Shown here: positions 44,663-52,169 of the stretch, piece by piece
How positions within the stretch are numbered: the stretch's first letter is position 1
Layout: every line of letters begins with the position of its first letter
Program-made: the position numbers and the translations under genes
Notes under the pieces: model-generated
Told to the model about the DNA's origin: nothing
Seen by the model: the letters and a program-made list of their open reading frames with translations, nothing else
Database searches by the model: none
Source: Streptomyces hygroscopicus subsp. hygroscopicus
GTDB taxonomy: Bacteria; Actinomycetota; Actinomycetes; Streptomycetales; Streptomycetaceae
Length of the DNA stretch: 64,000 bases
Reading direction: 5' to 3'
Assembly: GCF_030269125.1 (NCBI RefSeq)
Contig: NZ_BSSM01000011.1
Coordinates: 1 to 64,000 of the forward strand

Positions 44663-45541
44663 ATGGAGCTGAGGCAGCTGGAGTACTTCGTGGCGGTCGC
44701 CGAGGAGCGGAACTTCACCCGGGCCGCCGAGCGCGTGCACATCAGCCAGTCCGGCGTCAGCGCCCAGATCCGCCAACTGGAGCGGGAGCTCGGGGCCGAC
44801 CTGTTCGACCGCTCGGCGCGTGCCGTCACCCTCACGGTCGCGGGCAAGGCCGCGCTCGAACACGCCCGTGCCGCACTCGCGGCCGCGGGGGCGGTCGGCC
44901 AGGCGGTCGGCGAGGTGACCGATCTGATCCGGGGCCGGCTCACCGTCGGAATGGTCGTCGGTTGCACCGTGACCCCGCTGTTCGACGCGCTCGCCGCGTT
45001 CCACCGGGCGCATCCCGGTGTGGAGATCTCGCTCGTGGAGGACGACTCCGAGCGTCTGGTCGAGGGGGTGCGCGCGGGCACCGTCGACCTGGCGCTCGTC
45101 GGTGCCGCGGCCTCCGCCCCGGAGGGCCTGGACGCGCTGACCCTCGTCAGCGAGCGGCTCGTCGCGGCCGTCCCGTCCGGCCACCCCCTGGCCCGGTCGC
45201 CCCGGGTCCGCCTGTCCGACCTGCTCGCCCACCCGATCGTCTGCATGCCGCCCGGCACCGGCCTGCGCGCGGTGTTCGACCGGGACTGCGCCGCGCGGGG
45301 TCTCCACCCCGTGATCACCCTTCAGGCCACCGCCGCCGACGCTGTCGCCGACCTCGCCGCCCGCGGCCTCGCCGTCGCCGTCCTCAGCGAGTCCATGGCG
45401 GCCCGCCACGCCGAGCGGCTCACCGCGCGCCTGATCGAGGACGCCGGGACGCCGGCGGTGCTCGCGCTGGTGTGGAGGGGTGCCTCCGGCCCCGCGGTGC
45501 GTGAGCTGGTGGCGCACGGCCGGCGGGCGTTCGCCGAATAG
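44663..45541 (+). CDS. LysR family transcriptional regulator
   Basis: The 292-residue protein has the canonical LysR layout. The N-terminal winged helix-turn-helix is clear (MELRQLEYFVAVAEERNFTR, then SQSGVSAQIRQLERELG). A linker helix and a two-lobed effector domain follow (RGRLTVGMVVGCTV, DLALVGAA, PIVCMPPGTGLRAVFD). The ATG at 44663 is set by the HTH. It is divergent from the SnoaL-like gene, with the heptamer repeats and a dyad between them, so regulation of that gene and of itself is likely. The effector is unknown. Confidence 0.93.
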   Translation: MELRQLEYFVAVAEERNFTRAAERVHISQSGVSAQIRQLERELGADLFDRSARAVTLTVAGKAALEHARAALAAAGAVGQAVGEVTDLIRGRLTVGMVVGCTVTPLFDALAAFHRAHPGVEISLVEDDSERLVEGVRAGTVDLALVGAAASAPEGLDALTLVSERLVAAVPSGHPLARSPRVRLSDLLAHPIVCMPPGTGLRAVFDRDCAARGLHPVITLQATAADAVADLAARGLAVAVLSESMAARHAERLTARLIEDAGTPAVLALVWRGASGPAVRELVAHGRRAFAE

Positions 45542-45547
45542 GTCCAT

Positions 45548-45741
45548 GGGTGGCATCGCGTGGTGCCACATGGTGCCATTCTGGCGCGAGGCTGGGCGCC
45601 GTGCGTTCGTCTCGCCATCACGGTGACATCGGATGGCAGCCATGTTTTCCCAGCTCAGAGGCGTTATTCGAAGGCCCGCGAAAGGGGTGGCAGCACCGGG
45701 CCTTGCGCATGGCGCCATGGTGGTGCCATTATGGCGTCATG
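45548..45741. promoter_or_regulatory. Operator-like TGGTGCCAT repeats upstream of a HicB/RHH regulator
   Basis: A 16-base sequence TGGTGCCATTNTGGCG occurs twice, at 45571-45586 and 45721-45736, exactly 150 bases apart and differing at one base. A further TGGTGCCA begins at 45561, ten bases (one helical turn) from the next. CATGGCGCCATG (45709-45720) is a perfect palindrome. The second cluster abuts the start codon of the 45739 gene, so binding there would block its promoter. Confidence 0.65.
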
Positions 45742-46245
45742 GACCTGACCCCCTATGTCGACAACCTCCGTCGCGAACTCTCGGTGGCCGCCGAGGCCGG
45801 TGGAGAGGAAGCCCGGGAGTTGGCCGAGCGGCTGACGGCCCCGCTGGAGTCGGCGGCTCGGCTGACGATGCTCAATGTGCTGTCCGCGGCGATGGACGAG
45901 GTCACGCGGGATCTGGCGCCCGGCTCGGTCGATGTGCGGCTGCGGGGGCTGGACCCCGACTTCGTGGTGTCGCTGCCGGACGCCGGGGCGCCCGTGGCGG
46001 CCGCCGAGCCGGTCCCGGTGCCACAGGTGCCCGCCGACGCCGACGAGGGCGGCACCGCCCGGGTCAATCTGCGGTTGCCGGCGCAGCTCAAGGCGCGGGC
46101 CGAGGAGGCCGCGAGCCGGGAGGGGCTGTCGGTCAACGCCTGGCTCGTGCGAGCCGTGTCGGCGGCGGTCGACGGCGGCGCCCGGCCGCGCCCGGCGGAG
46201 AGGGTCCAGACCATCGGACAGAGCTTTACGGGCTGGGTGCGCTAG
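45739..46245 (+). CDS. HicB/ribbon-helix-helix type DNA-binding protein
   Basis: The 168-residue protein has an acidic helical first half and a linker. The C-terminal ribbon-helix-helix signature is ARVNLRLPAQLKARAEEAAS followed by REGLSVNAWLVRAV (about 112-145), like HicB antitoxins and Arc-type repressors. No HicA-like toxin lies next to it. It is followed by a DUF4097 gene and an ABC efflux pair, a grouping I remember as common in Streptomyces. ATG 45739 has no ribosome site and sits beside operator-like repeats, so the message is probably leaderless and self-repressed. Confidence 0.8.
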   Translation: MDLTPYVDNLRRELSVAAEAGGEEARELAERLTAPLESAARLTMLNVLSAAMDEVTRDLAPGSVDVRLRGLDPDFVVSLPDAGAPVAAAEPVPVPQVPADADEGGTARVNLRLPAQLKARAEEAASREGLSVNAWLVRAVSAAVDGGARPRPAERVQTIGQSFTGWVR

Positions 46246-46323
46246 CCGCGCCCGACGCCCGACCACTTCACCCCACGTCCCACCTGCGGGGACGTCCCGA
46301 GGACTCATGAGGACGGCACAGCC

Positions 46324-47163
46324 ATGCCTGTTTTCGACACTCCCGAACCGATCTCCGTCACCGCACACGTGGGCGCGGGATCCATCCGGTTCATCGCGAG
46401 CGACCGCCTCGACACCGTCGTGGAGGTGACCCCCGGCGGCAAGCGCGGCCGGGACGTGCGGGCCGCCGAGCAGACCGAGGTCGCGTACGCGGGCGGCGCC
46501 CTGACCGTCCGGACGAAGGAGCGCACCTTCATCGGACCCACCGGCGCCGTCGAGGTGACGGTCGAACTGCCGACGGGCTCGCGCATCGACGTGAACGGCT
46601 CCTGGGTCCAAGTGTTCGGCGAGGGCGGCCTCGGCGAGGCCCGGGTGAAGACCTCGGTCGGCGACGTCCGCCTCGACGAGGCCGGACCGCTCAGGCTGAC
46701 CGTCTCCCACGGCTCGATCACCGTCGGCCGGGCCGAGGGCGGGGCCGAGATCACCACCAGCTCCGGCAGCCTGCGCGTCGGCACCGTCCACGGCCCCGCC
46801 ACCCTGAAGAACTCGCACGGCAGCACGGGGGTCGGCGTCGTGACGGGCGATCTGCGGGTGAGCGGCGCCAACGGCGACATCGACATCGAGCGCGCCGAGG
46901 GCGACGTCGTCGCCACCACCGCCCACGGGGCGCTGCGGGTTGCCGAAGTCGCCCGTGGCGAGGTGCAGTTGGAGACCTCCTACGGCGCCATCGAGATCGG
47001 CGTCCGCGAGGGCACCGCCGCCTGGCTCGACGCCGGCTCCGAGCGCGGGCACGTGCGCAACACGCTCACCGCCGCCGAGGCGCCCGAGCGGACCGAGGAC
47101 ACCGTCAAGGTCCGCGCGCGTACCCGCTACGGCAACATCGACGTGCGCCGCGCCCGGCACTGA
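46324..47163 (+). CDS. DUF4097 beta-strand repeat protein
   Basis: The 279-residue protein is a run of short beta strands of the DUF4097 (adhesin-like beta-helix) type, with repeating motifs GDVRLDEAG, GSITVGRAEGG, GSLRVGTVHGP, GDLRVSGANGDIDIERAEGD and GAIEIGVREG. It has no signal peptide or membrane helix, so unlike many relatives it looks cytoplasmic. The role is unknown. It follows the RHH gene by 78 bases and precedes the ABC ATPase gene by 68, so the four genes are probably one transcription unit. Confidence 0.85.
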   Translation: MPVFDTPEPISVTAHVGAGSIRFIASDRLDTVVEVTPGGKRGRDVRAAEQTEVAYAGGALTVRTKERTFIGPTGAVEVTVELPTGSRIDVNGSWVQVFGEGGLGEARVKTSVGDVRLDEAGPLRLTVSHGSITVGRAEGGAEITTSSGSLRVGTVHGPATLKNSHGSTGVGVVTGDLRVSGANGDIDIERAEGDVVATTAHGALRVAEVARGEVQLETSYGAIEIGVREGTAAWLDAGSERGHVRNTLTAAEAPERTEDTVKVRARTRYGNIDVRRARH

Positions 47164-47231
47164 GCCGTCGTAGCGGGCTCCGTCGGCTCGCTCCCTCCTC
47201 ACCCCACTCCAGCCTTCGAACGGGGGGCACC

Positions 47232-48242
47232 ATGCCTTCTTCTGTCATGCCCACACCAAGACGGCACGGTGACGCGCAGTCACCCGCCGCCGTCTCCGCC
47301 GTCGACCTGCGCAAGTCGTACGGCGACAAGACCGTCCTCGACGGCATCGATCTGCGCATCCCGGCCGGAACCGTGTTCGCGCTGCTCGGACCCAACGGGG
47401 CCGGCAAGACCACCACCGTGCAGATCCTGTCCACGCTCGTCGCCGCCGACGGCGGGCAGGCCCAGGTCGCGGGCCACGACGTCGCCACCTCGCCGGACGG
47501 GGTGCGCGCCGCGATCGGCGTCACCGGGCAGTTCGCGGCGCTCGACGACCTGCTCACCGCCGAGGAGAACCTGCTCCTCATGGCCGACCTGCTCCGCCTC
47601 GGCAAGCGCGAAGGGCGCGCCCGCGCCAAGGAGTTGCTCGACACCTTCGGCATCGCGGACGTCGCCCACCAGCGGGCCGCGACCTTCTCCGGGGGCATGC
47701 GGCGCCGGCTCGACCTCGCCATGACACTGGTCGGCGACCCCGAGGTGATCTTCCTGGACGAGCCGACGACGGGGCTCGACCCGCGCAGCCGCCGCACCAT
47801 GTGGGACATGGTGCGGGCGCTGGTCGCGGGCGGTACGACGGTCTTCCTCACCACCCAGTACCTGGAGGAGGCCGACCAGCTGGCAGACCGGATCGCCGTG
47901 CTCGACGGCGGCCGGATCGTGGCCGAGGGCACCGCCGACGAGCTGAAGGCGCGCATCCCCGGCAGTCATGTACGGCTGCGGTTCACCGAGTCCGCCGACT
48001 ACGAGCGCGCGGCCGCCGCCTTCCCCGGGGCCGCCCGGGACGACGACAACCTGGCCCTGCGGGTGGCGGGCGACGCCGGGCTGGACGCGCTGCGCGCCCT
48101 GCTCGACCGGCTCGACGCGGCCGGCATCAGGGCCGCCGGCTTCTCCGTGCACACCCCCGACCTCGACGACGTCTTCCTCGCCCTGACCGGCGAGGGCACC
48201 GCCTCCGGCGCCACCCCGCCGCACCTCAAGGAGACCCGATGA
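47232..48242 (+). CDS. ABC efflux ATPase (DrrA/daunorubicin-resistance type)
   Basis: The 336-residue ATPase has Walker A GPNGAGKTT, signature FSGGMRRR and Walker B IFLDEPTTGLDPRS, followed by TTQYLEEADQLADR. It ends in the C-terminal extension typical of DrrA-type proteins (HTPDLDDVFLALTG). It pairs with the overlapping permease gene to export a drug or a self-made metabolite. ATG 47232 lies behind GGGGGGC and is the first start in frame. A TetR gene converges on the operon end and probably controls it. Confidence 0.92.
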   Translation: MPSSVMPTPRRHGDAQSPAAVSAVDLRKSYGDKTVLDGIDLRIPAGTVFALLGPNGAGKTTTVQILSTLVAADGGQAQVAGHDVATSPDGVRAAIGVTGQFAALDDLLTAEENLLLMADLLRLGKREGRARAKELLDTFGIADVAHQRAATFSGGMRRRLDLAMTLVGDPEVIFLDEPTTGLDPRSRRTMWDMVRALVAGGTTVFLTTQYLEEADQLADRIAVLDGGRIVAEGTADELKARIPGSHVRLRFTESADYERAAAAFPGAARDDDNLALRVAGDAGLDALRALLDRLDAAGIRAAGFSVHTPDLDDVFLALTGEGTASGATPPHLKETR

Positions 48243-49018
48243 GCACGCTCGCCCACGCCGTGCAGGACTCGAGGACGATGCTGCGGCGCAACCTCAAGCA
48301 CGCGATCCGCTACCCGTCCGTGGGGCTCGGCGCGGCCATGATGCCGATCCTGATGATGCTGCTGTTCGTGTACGCCTTCGGAGGCTCGATCGGCGCGGGC
48401 ATGGGCGGCCGGGACGCGTACATCGGCTACCTCACCCCCGGCATCGTCATCATGGGGGTGGCCGCCGGTTCGATGTCGACCTCGATCGCGGTCTGCAACG
48501 ACATGACCGAGGGCATCATCAACCGCTTCCGCACCATGGACATCACGCGGTCGTCGTTCATGACGGGGCATGTCCTCGGCAGCGTCGTCCAGACGATGCT
48601 CTGCTCCGTGCTGGTCGTGGGCGCCGCCCTCGCGGTCGGTTTCCGCTCGGGGGCGAGCCCGCTGGAGTGGCTCGCCGCGGCCGGTCTGCTCACGGCCATC
48701 GCGTTCGCGGTGACCTGGCTGTCGGTGGCGCTCGGCCTGGTCTCCAAGACGGTCGAGTCGGCGAGCAACAAGCCGCTGCTGATCCAGTTCCTGCCGTTCC
48801 TCGGCTCGGCGTTCGTGCCGGCCGGGTCGATGTCGCCGGGGCTGCGCTGGTTCGCCGAGAACCAGCCGTTCACGCCGATGACCGAGACGCTGCGCGGACT
48901 GCTCTGCGGCACGGAGATCGGCAATGACGGGTGGATCTCGCTGGCCTGGTGCGCGGGTATCGCCCTGGCCGGCTACCTCTGGTCGAGGTCGCTGTTCAAC
49001 AGCGACACCAAGCGCTGA
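48239..49018 (+). CDS. ABC-2 efflux permease (DrrB type)
   Basis: The 259-residue membrane protein has about six helices of the ABC-2 family. The first is LGAAMMPILMMLLFVYAFG, and the mid-protein MTEGIINRFRTMDITRSSFM is the coupling region characteristic of DrrB-like permeases. Its ATG overlaps the ATPase stop (ATGA), so both subunits are translated together. The expected function is export of a hydrophobic compound; the substrate cannot be told. Confidence 0.92.
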   Translation: MSTLAHAVQDSRTMLRRNLKHAIRYPSVGLGAAMMPILMMLLFVYAFGGSIGAGMGGRDAYIGYLTPGIVIMGVAAGSMSTSIAVCNDMTEGIINRFRTMDITRSSFMTGHVLGSVVQTMLCSVLVVGAALAVGFRSGASPLEWLAAAGLLTAIAFAVTWLSVALGLVSKTVESASNKPLLIQFLPFLGSAFVPAGSMSPGLRWFAENQPFTPMTETLRGLLCGTEIGNDGWISLAWCAGIALAGYLWSRSLFNSDTKR

Positions 49019-49045
49019 GCCAAGCGGGCCGGGCCGTACGGGAGT

Positions 49046-49672
49046 TCAGTCCAGCCAGTGGTCCCGGCCGATGGTGATGAGCCGCAACTGCCGGGTGGCC
49101 AGCCGGGTCACCCGGTCCCGCTCCTCCGCGGAACCCTCCAGCGCCTCCAGGAACAGGGAGGCGCTGATCAGCATCTGGTCGACGTACAGGCGTGCGAGCA
49201 TCAGGACGTCGTCGTCGCTCCAGCCCGCCGCCTCGGGGTCCTTGGCCAGCTCGGCCTTCACCTCCAGGGCGAACCGGGCCAGTTGGCCGCCGATGGCCTC
49301 GCGCACCGGCTGCACCCCGCCGTGCCGCTCGCGGGCGATGAAGCGGACGTGCGAGGGGTGCGCGGCGACGTGACGGGCGATCAACTCCACGGCGCGCGAG
49401 ATGCGTTCCTCGCTGTCGCCGGTCGTGGACACCGTCTCGCGCACCATCGGGTGCAGGCTGCCGAGGGCCTCGTCGACCAGGGCGACACCGAGGTCGGGGA
49501 TCGAACGGAAGTGCCGGTAGAAGGCGGTGGGGGCGACACCGACGGCCCGGGTGACCTCGCGCAGGCCCAGGCTGCTCAGACTCTGCTCCTCCAGCAGCGC
49601 GAGCGCGGCGTCGAGGAACGCCTGCCGGGTCTTCTGCTTCTGCGCCTGCCGGATGCCGAGGGTGTGACTCAT
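49046..49672 (-). CDS. TetR family transcriptional regulator
   Basis: The 208-residue protein has an N-terminal TetR helix-turn-helix (LGLREVTRAVGVAPTAFYRHF, about 34-54) and an all-helical ligand domain. The opening QKQKTRQAFLDAALALLEEQS resembles FabR/DesT-like members that sense acyl-CoA, but that is only a resemblance. It is convergent with the DrrAB-like genes (27 bases apart) and divergent from a small membrane-protein gene, with operator-like sequences between. It probably represses itself and the small gene. Confidence 0.9.
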   Translation of the reverse strand: MSHTLGIRQAQKQKTRQAFLDAALALLEEQSLSSLGLREVTRAVGVAPTAFYRHFRSIPDLGVALVDEALGSLHPMVRETVSTTGDSEERISRAVELIARHVAAHPSHVRFIARERHGGVQPVREAIGGQLARFALEVKAELAKDPEAAGWSDDDVLMLARLYVDQMLISASLFLEALEGSAEERDRVTRLATRQLRLITIGRDHWLD

Positions 49673-49683
49673 GTCATCCAGTT

Positions 49684-49764
49684 AACAACTGTTCTCTGGA
49701 ATTGAAAAGCCGTCGGACGCGCTAGACTCGAAGTCAGTGAACAAGTGTTACTACAACTGTTCAC
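49684..49764. promoter_or_regulatory. Candidate TetR operators between TetR and small membrane gene
   Basis: AACAACTGTTC (49684-49694) and the 28-base dyad GTGAACA...TGTTCAC (49737-49764) share ACAACTGTTC. One sits just upstream of the TetR start, the other before the 49818 gene, as expected for a repressor controlling both directions. Confidence 0.6.
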
Positions 49765-49817
49765 CGAAACTTCACAGAGCCTGGAACGCGAGGCATCTCG
49801 GAGGGGGATCTGATCCC

Positions 49818-49985
49818 ATGCTGTTCCTCGTCGCCGCACTCATGCTGCTCGGTGTGGTGCTGGGCACCGTCGCCCACGCACCGCTGACCGTCACCGGCGC
49901 ACTGGCCGCCGTCATCGCCGTCTGGCTCGGCGTCTTCGCCGTCCGCGAGCGGATCGGCCGCCGCCGGCGCACCTCGGCCCACTGA
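49818..49985 (+). CDS. Small two-helix membrane protein
   Basis: The 55-residue protein consists of two hydrophobic segments (LFLVAALMLLGVVLGTVA and VTGALAAVIAVWLGVFAV) and a short basic tail (RERIGRRRRTSAH). ATG 49818 is chosen because GGAGGGGG lies upstream; the same frame opens at 49737 inside the operator, which is not credible. It is followed by a DUF4190-like gene 30 bases on. The function is unknown; the location next to a TetR gene and efflux pair suggests a related membrane role. Confidence 0.75.
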   Translation: MLFLVAALMLLGVVLGTVAHAPLTVTGALAAVIAVWLGVFAVRERIGRRRRTSAH

Positions 49986-50015
49986 CCGCCCACCGACCAT
50001 CAGGAGTCGAGCACC

Positions 50016-50294
50016 ATGCAACTCACCGCACCGGCCACGGGCCGCTCCACGGCCCCCGCCCGCAACCGCGACGCCGACGGCATGGCCGTCGCGTCCTTCA
50101 TCCTCGGCCTCCTCGGCCTCCTCGTCCTCAACATCTTCCTCGGCCCGGTCGCCATCGCCCTCGCCGCGGTCTCCCTGTGGCGCGGCACGTCCCGCCGGGG
50201 CCGGGCCTACCTGGGCCTCACCCTGGGCGTCGCCGACCTCGCGGTCCTGCTGATCGCGATGCAGATCTCGAACACGGTGTCCTGGAGCCTGTGA
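50016..50294 (+). CDS. DUF4190-like small membrane protein
   Basis: The 92-residue protein has a soluble Thr/Ala/Arg-rich start, then the DUF4190 pattern MAVASFILGLLGLLVLNIFL, a loop with WRGTSRRGRAYLGLTLG, and a second membrane segment VADLAVLLIAMQIS. ATG 50016 follows CAGGAG at a proper distance. It probably shares a transcript with the 49818 gene. No function is known. Confidence 0.8.
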   Translation: MQLTAPATGRSTAPARNRDADGMAVASFILGLLGLLVLNIFLGPVAIALAAVSLWRGTSRRGRAYLGLTLGVADLAVLLIAMQISNTVSWSL

Positions 50295-50684
50295 CACCGG
50301 CTCTTCCCCGGCCCCGCCCCGCGGCACCCGCACCCCGCGACCCGGCCACACCACCCCTGCCCCAAGCGCCCCCGGCTCCTTGCCGCCTCGGCCCGCGCCC
50401 CCACCACGCAACGCGACCGGCTGCCGCTCGCAGTCCGCAGCGGTCGACATGCCCCCCGCGTCCGACCGCCGATGCCCTGCGGTGAGCGGTCCCCGTTCCC
50501 CGCCGTGTGGCAGCCGCCGGTTCCCCGCGGTGAGCGGTCTTCCGATTCCCGCCGTGGGCCGACGTTCCACAGGACGACCGGCCGCCGCGTGAGCGGAGGG
50601 TGGGCGTGGCGGGCAGTGCCGGGCGCCCCGCCACCGGGCCTGGGACCCTGCTACGCCACCCGGTCAAAGTAGACTCTCCCCACC
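50295..50684. other. Intergenic stretch before the cysteine desulfurase gene
   Basis: These 390 bases contain no gene I can support. The first part is very C-rich. From 50471 to 50568 there is a degenerate tandem repeat listed separately. The last 60 bases hold the promoter of the desulfurase gene. Confidence 0.4.
50471..50568. repeat. Degenerate ~24-bp tandem repeat, about four copies
   Basis: Units start near 50471, 50495, 50519 and 50544 and share CGGTTCCCCGCGGTGAGCGG-like text (for example GCGGTGAGCGGTC at two places 49 bases apart). Read on the minus strand they give the repeated peptide PLTAGxRR, but no start signal or family supports a gene. Confidence 0.6.
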
Positions 50685-51854
50685 ATGGCTTACCTCGACC
50701 ACGCCGCGACCACCCCCATGCTCCCGGAGGCGGCAGAGGCTCTGACCGCACAGTTGGGCGTTACGGGCAACGCCTCCTCCCTGCACGCCTCCGGCCGCCG
50801 GGCCCGTCGTACGGTCGAGGAATCCCGCGAGACCCTCGCGGAAGCGCTCGGCGCGCGCCCCAGCGAGGTCGTGTTCACCTCCGGCGGCACCGAGGCCGAC
50901 AACCTCGCCGTGAAGGGCCTGTACTGGTCCCGCCGCGCCGCCGACCCCGCCCGCACCCGCGTCCTGGCCAGCCCCGTCGAGCACCACGCCGTCCTCGACG
51001 CCGTGCACTGGCTCGGCGAGCACGAGGGCGCCACCGTCGAGTACCTGCCCGTCGACGCCCACGGCCGCGTCCACCCGGACGCCCTGCGCGAGGCCGTCGC
51101 CCGCAATCCCGAGGACGTCGCGCTGGCCACCGTCATGTGGGCCAACAACGAGATCGGCACGATCATGCCGATCCGCGAACTCGCCGACGTCGCCGCCGAG
51201 TTCGGTATCCCCCTGCACGCCGACGCCGTCCAGGCCGTCGGCCAGGTCCCCGTCGACTTCGGCGCCTCGGGGCTCGCCGCGATGACCGTCTCGGCCCACA
51301 AGATCGGCGGCCCCTACGGCATCGGCGCCCTGCTGCTGGGCCGCGAGTACACCCCCGTACCGGTCCTGCACGGCGGCGGGCAGGAGCGGCACGTGCGCTC
51401 CGGCACCCTCGACGTCCCCGCCATCGCCTCCTTCGCCGTCGCCGGCCGCATCGCCACGCGGCAGCGCGACCGGTTCGCGCGGGAAGTGGGCGCCTTGCGC
51501 GACCAGTTGACCGACGCCGTGCGCGCCGCCGTACCGGACGCCGTCCTCGGCGGCGACCCCGCGCCCGGCGGCCGGCTGCCGGCCAACGCGCACTTCACCT
51601 TCCCCGGCTGCGAGGGCGACTCCCTGCTGCTCCTGCTGGACGCCCAGGGCATCGAGTGCTCCACCGGCTCCGCCTGCACGGCGGGCGTCGCCCAGCCCAG
51701 CCATGTCCTGCTCGCCATCGGTGTGGACCCGGACCTGGCCCGCGGCACCCTGCGCTTCTCCCTCGGCCACACCTCCACCCGGGCGGACGTGGAGGCGGTC
51801 GCCAAGGCCATCGGCCCGGCGGTGGAGCGCGCCCGCGCGGCCGGCCTCACCTGA
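50685..51854 (+). CDS. Cysteine desulfurase (IscS/NifS family)
   Basis: The enzyme removes sulfur from cysteine as an enzyme persulfide, using PLP, and hands it to thiolation or Fe-S assembly partners. The 389-residue product shows AYLDHAATTPM, FTSGGTEADNLA, the PLP site SAHKIGGPYG and the active-site loop ECSTGSACTAG. ATG 50685 has a weak site. The next plus-strand gene is mnmA, whose product needs persulfide sulfur, so supply of tRNA thiolation is the likely main duty; sulfur for thiamine is another. An antisense TPP riboswitch begins 35 bases beyond its stop. Confidence 0.95.
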   Translation: MAYLDHAATTPMLPEAAEALTAQLGVTGNASSLHASGRRARRTVEESRETLAEALGARPSEVVFTSGGTEADNLAVKGLYWSRRAADPARTRVLASPVEHHAVLDAVHWLGEHEGATVEYLPVDAHGRVHPDALREAVARNPEDVALATVMWANNEIGTIMPIRELADVAAEFGIPLHADAVQAVGQVPVDFGASGLAAMTVSAHKIGGPYGIGALLLGREYTPVPVLHGGGQERHVRSGTLDVPAIASFAVAGRIATRQRDRFAREVGALRDQLTDAVRAAVPDAVLGGDPAPGGRLPANAHFTFPGCEGDSLLLLLDAQGIECSTGSACTAGVAQPSHVLLAIGVDPDLARGTLRFSLGHTSTRADVEAVAKAIGPAVERARAAGLT

Positions 51855-51888
51855 TCCCCACCGAGAGCGCAGAAAAGCGACCTACGAG

Positions 51889-51997
51889 GCGGGTTCCCTT
51901 CGCCGGCATTGTCCGGATCAGGTCCTGGGGGTCGCCTTCCGGTCTCACGACCTTCCAGCCTCTCAGCCCGAGCGTCGACGTCGGCACCAGCGGATCC
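51889..51997 (-). ncRNA. TPP riboswitch (THI element), minus strand, no thi gene downstream
   Basis: The minus strand carries the diagnostic TPP blocks in order: GGTGCC (51986-51981), GGCTGAGAGG (CTGAGA at 51964-51959), ACCTGAT (51921-51915), GGACAATGCC and GCGAAGGGAA (51901-51892). The order and spacing match the THI box and it can only be read leftward. The first downstream sequence in that direction is the 3' end of the cysteine desulfurase gene, which lies on the other strand, so no gene is available for it to control in sense. Confidence 0.88.
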
Positions 51998-52169
51998 CTC
52001 GCGGTCTCACGCTGACGTCGGCTACTCCGCTTGAACTCCCTCACTCGTCCCGTAGGTCTACTAAGAGGATAGACCCACCCATACCAGACATAAAAGGGCC
52101 TCATCCATGATTTTTCCGGGGTCCGGTACCCGCCGCCCGGTTCCCGTGGCCCCGTACCCTGGAAGCGTT

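Noticed and set aside
49737..49817. N-terminal extension of the 55-residue membrane protein (MNKCYYNCS...)
   Set aside because: It lies in the operator dyad, has no ribosome site, and has untypical codons; the ATG at 49818 has GGAGGGGG.
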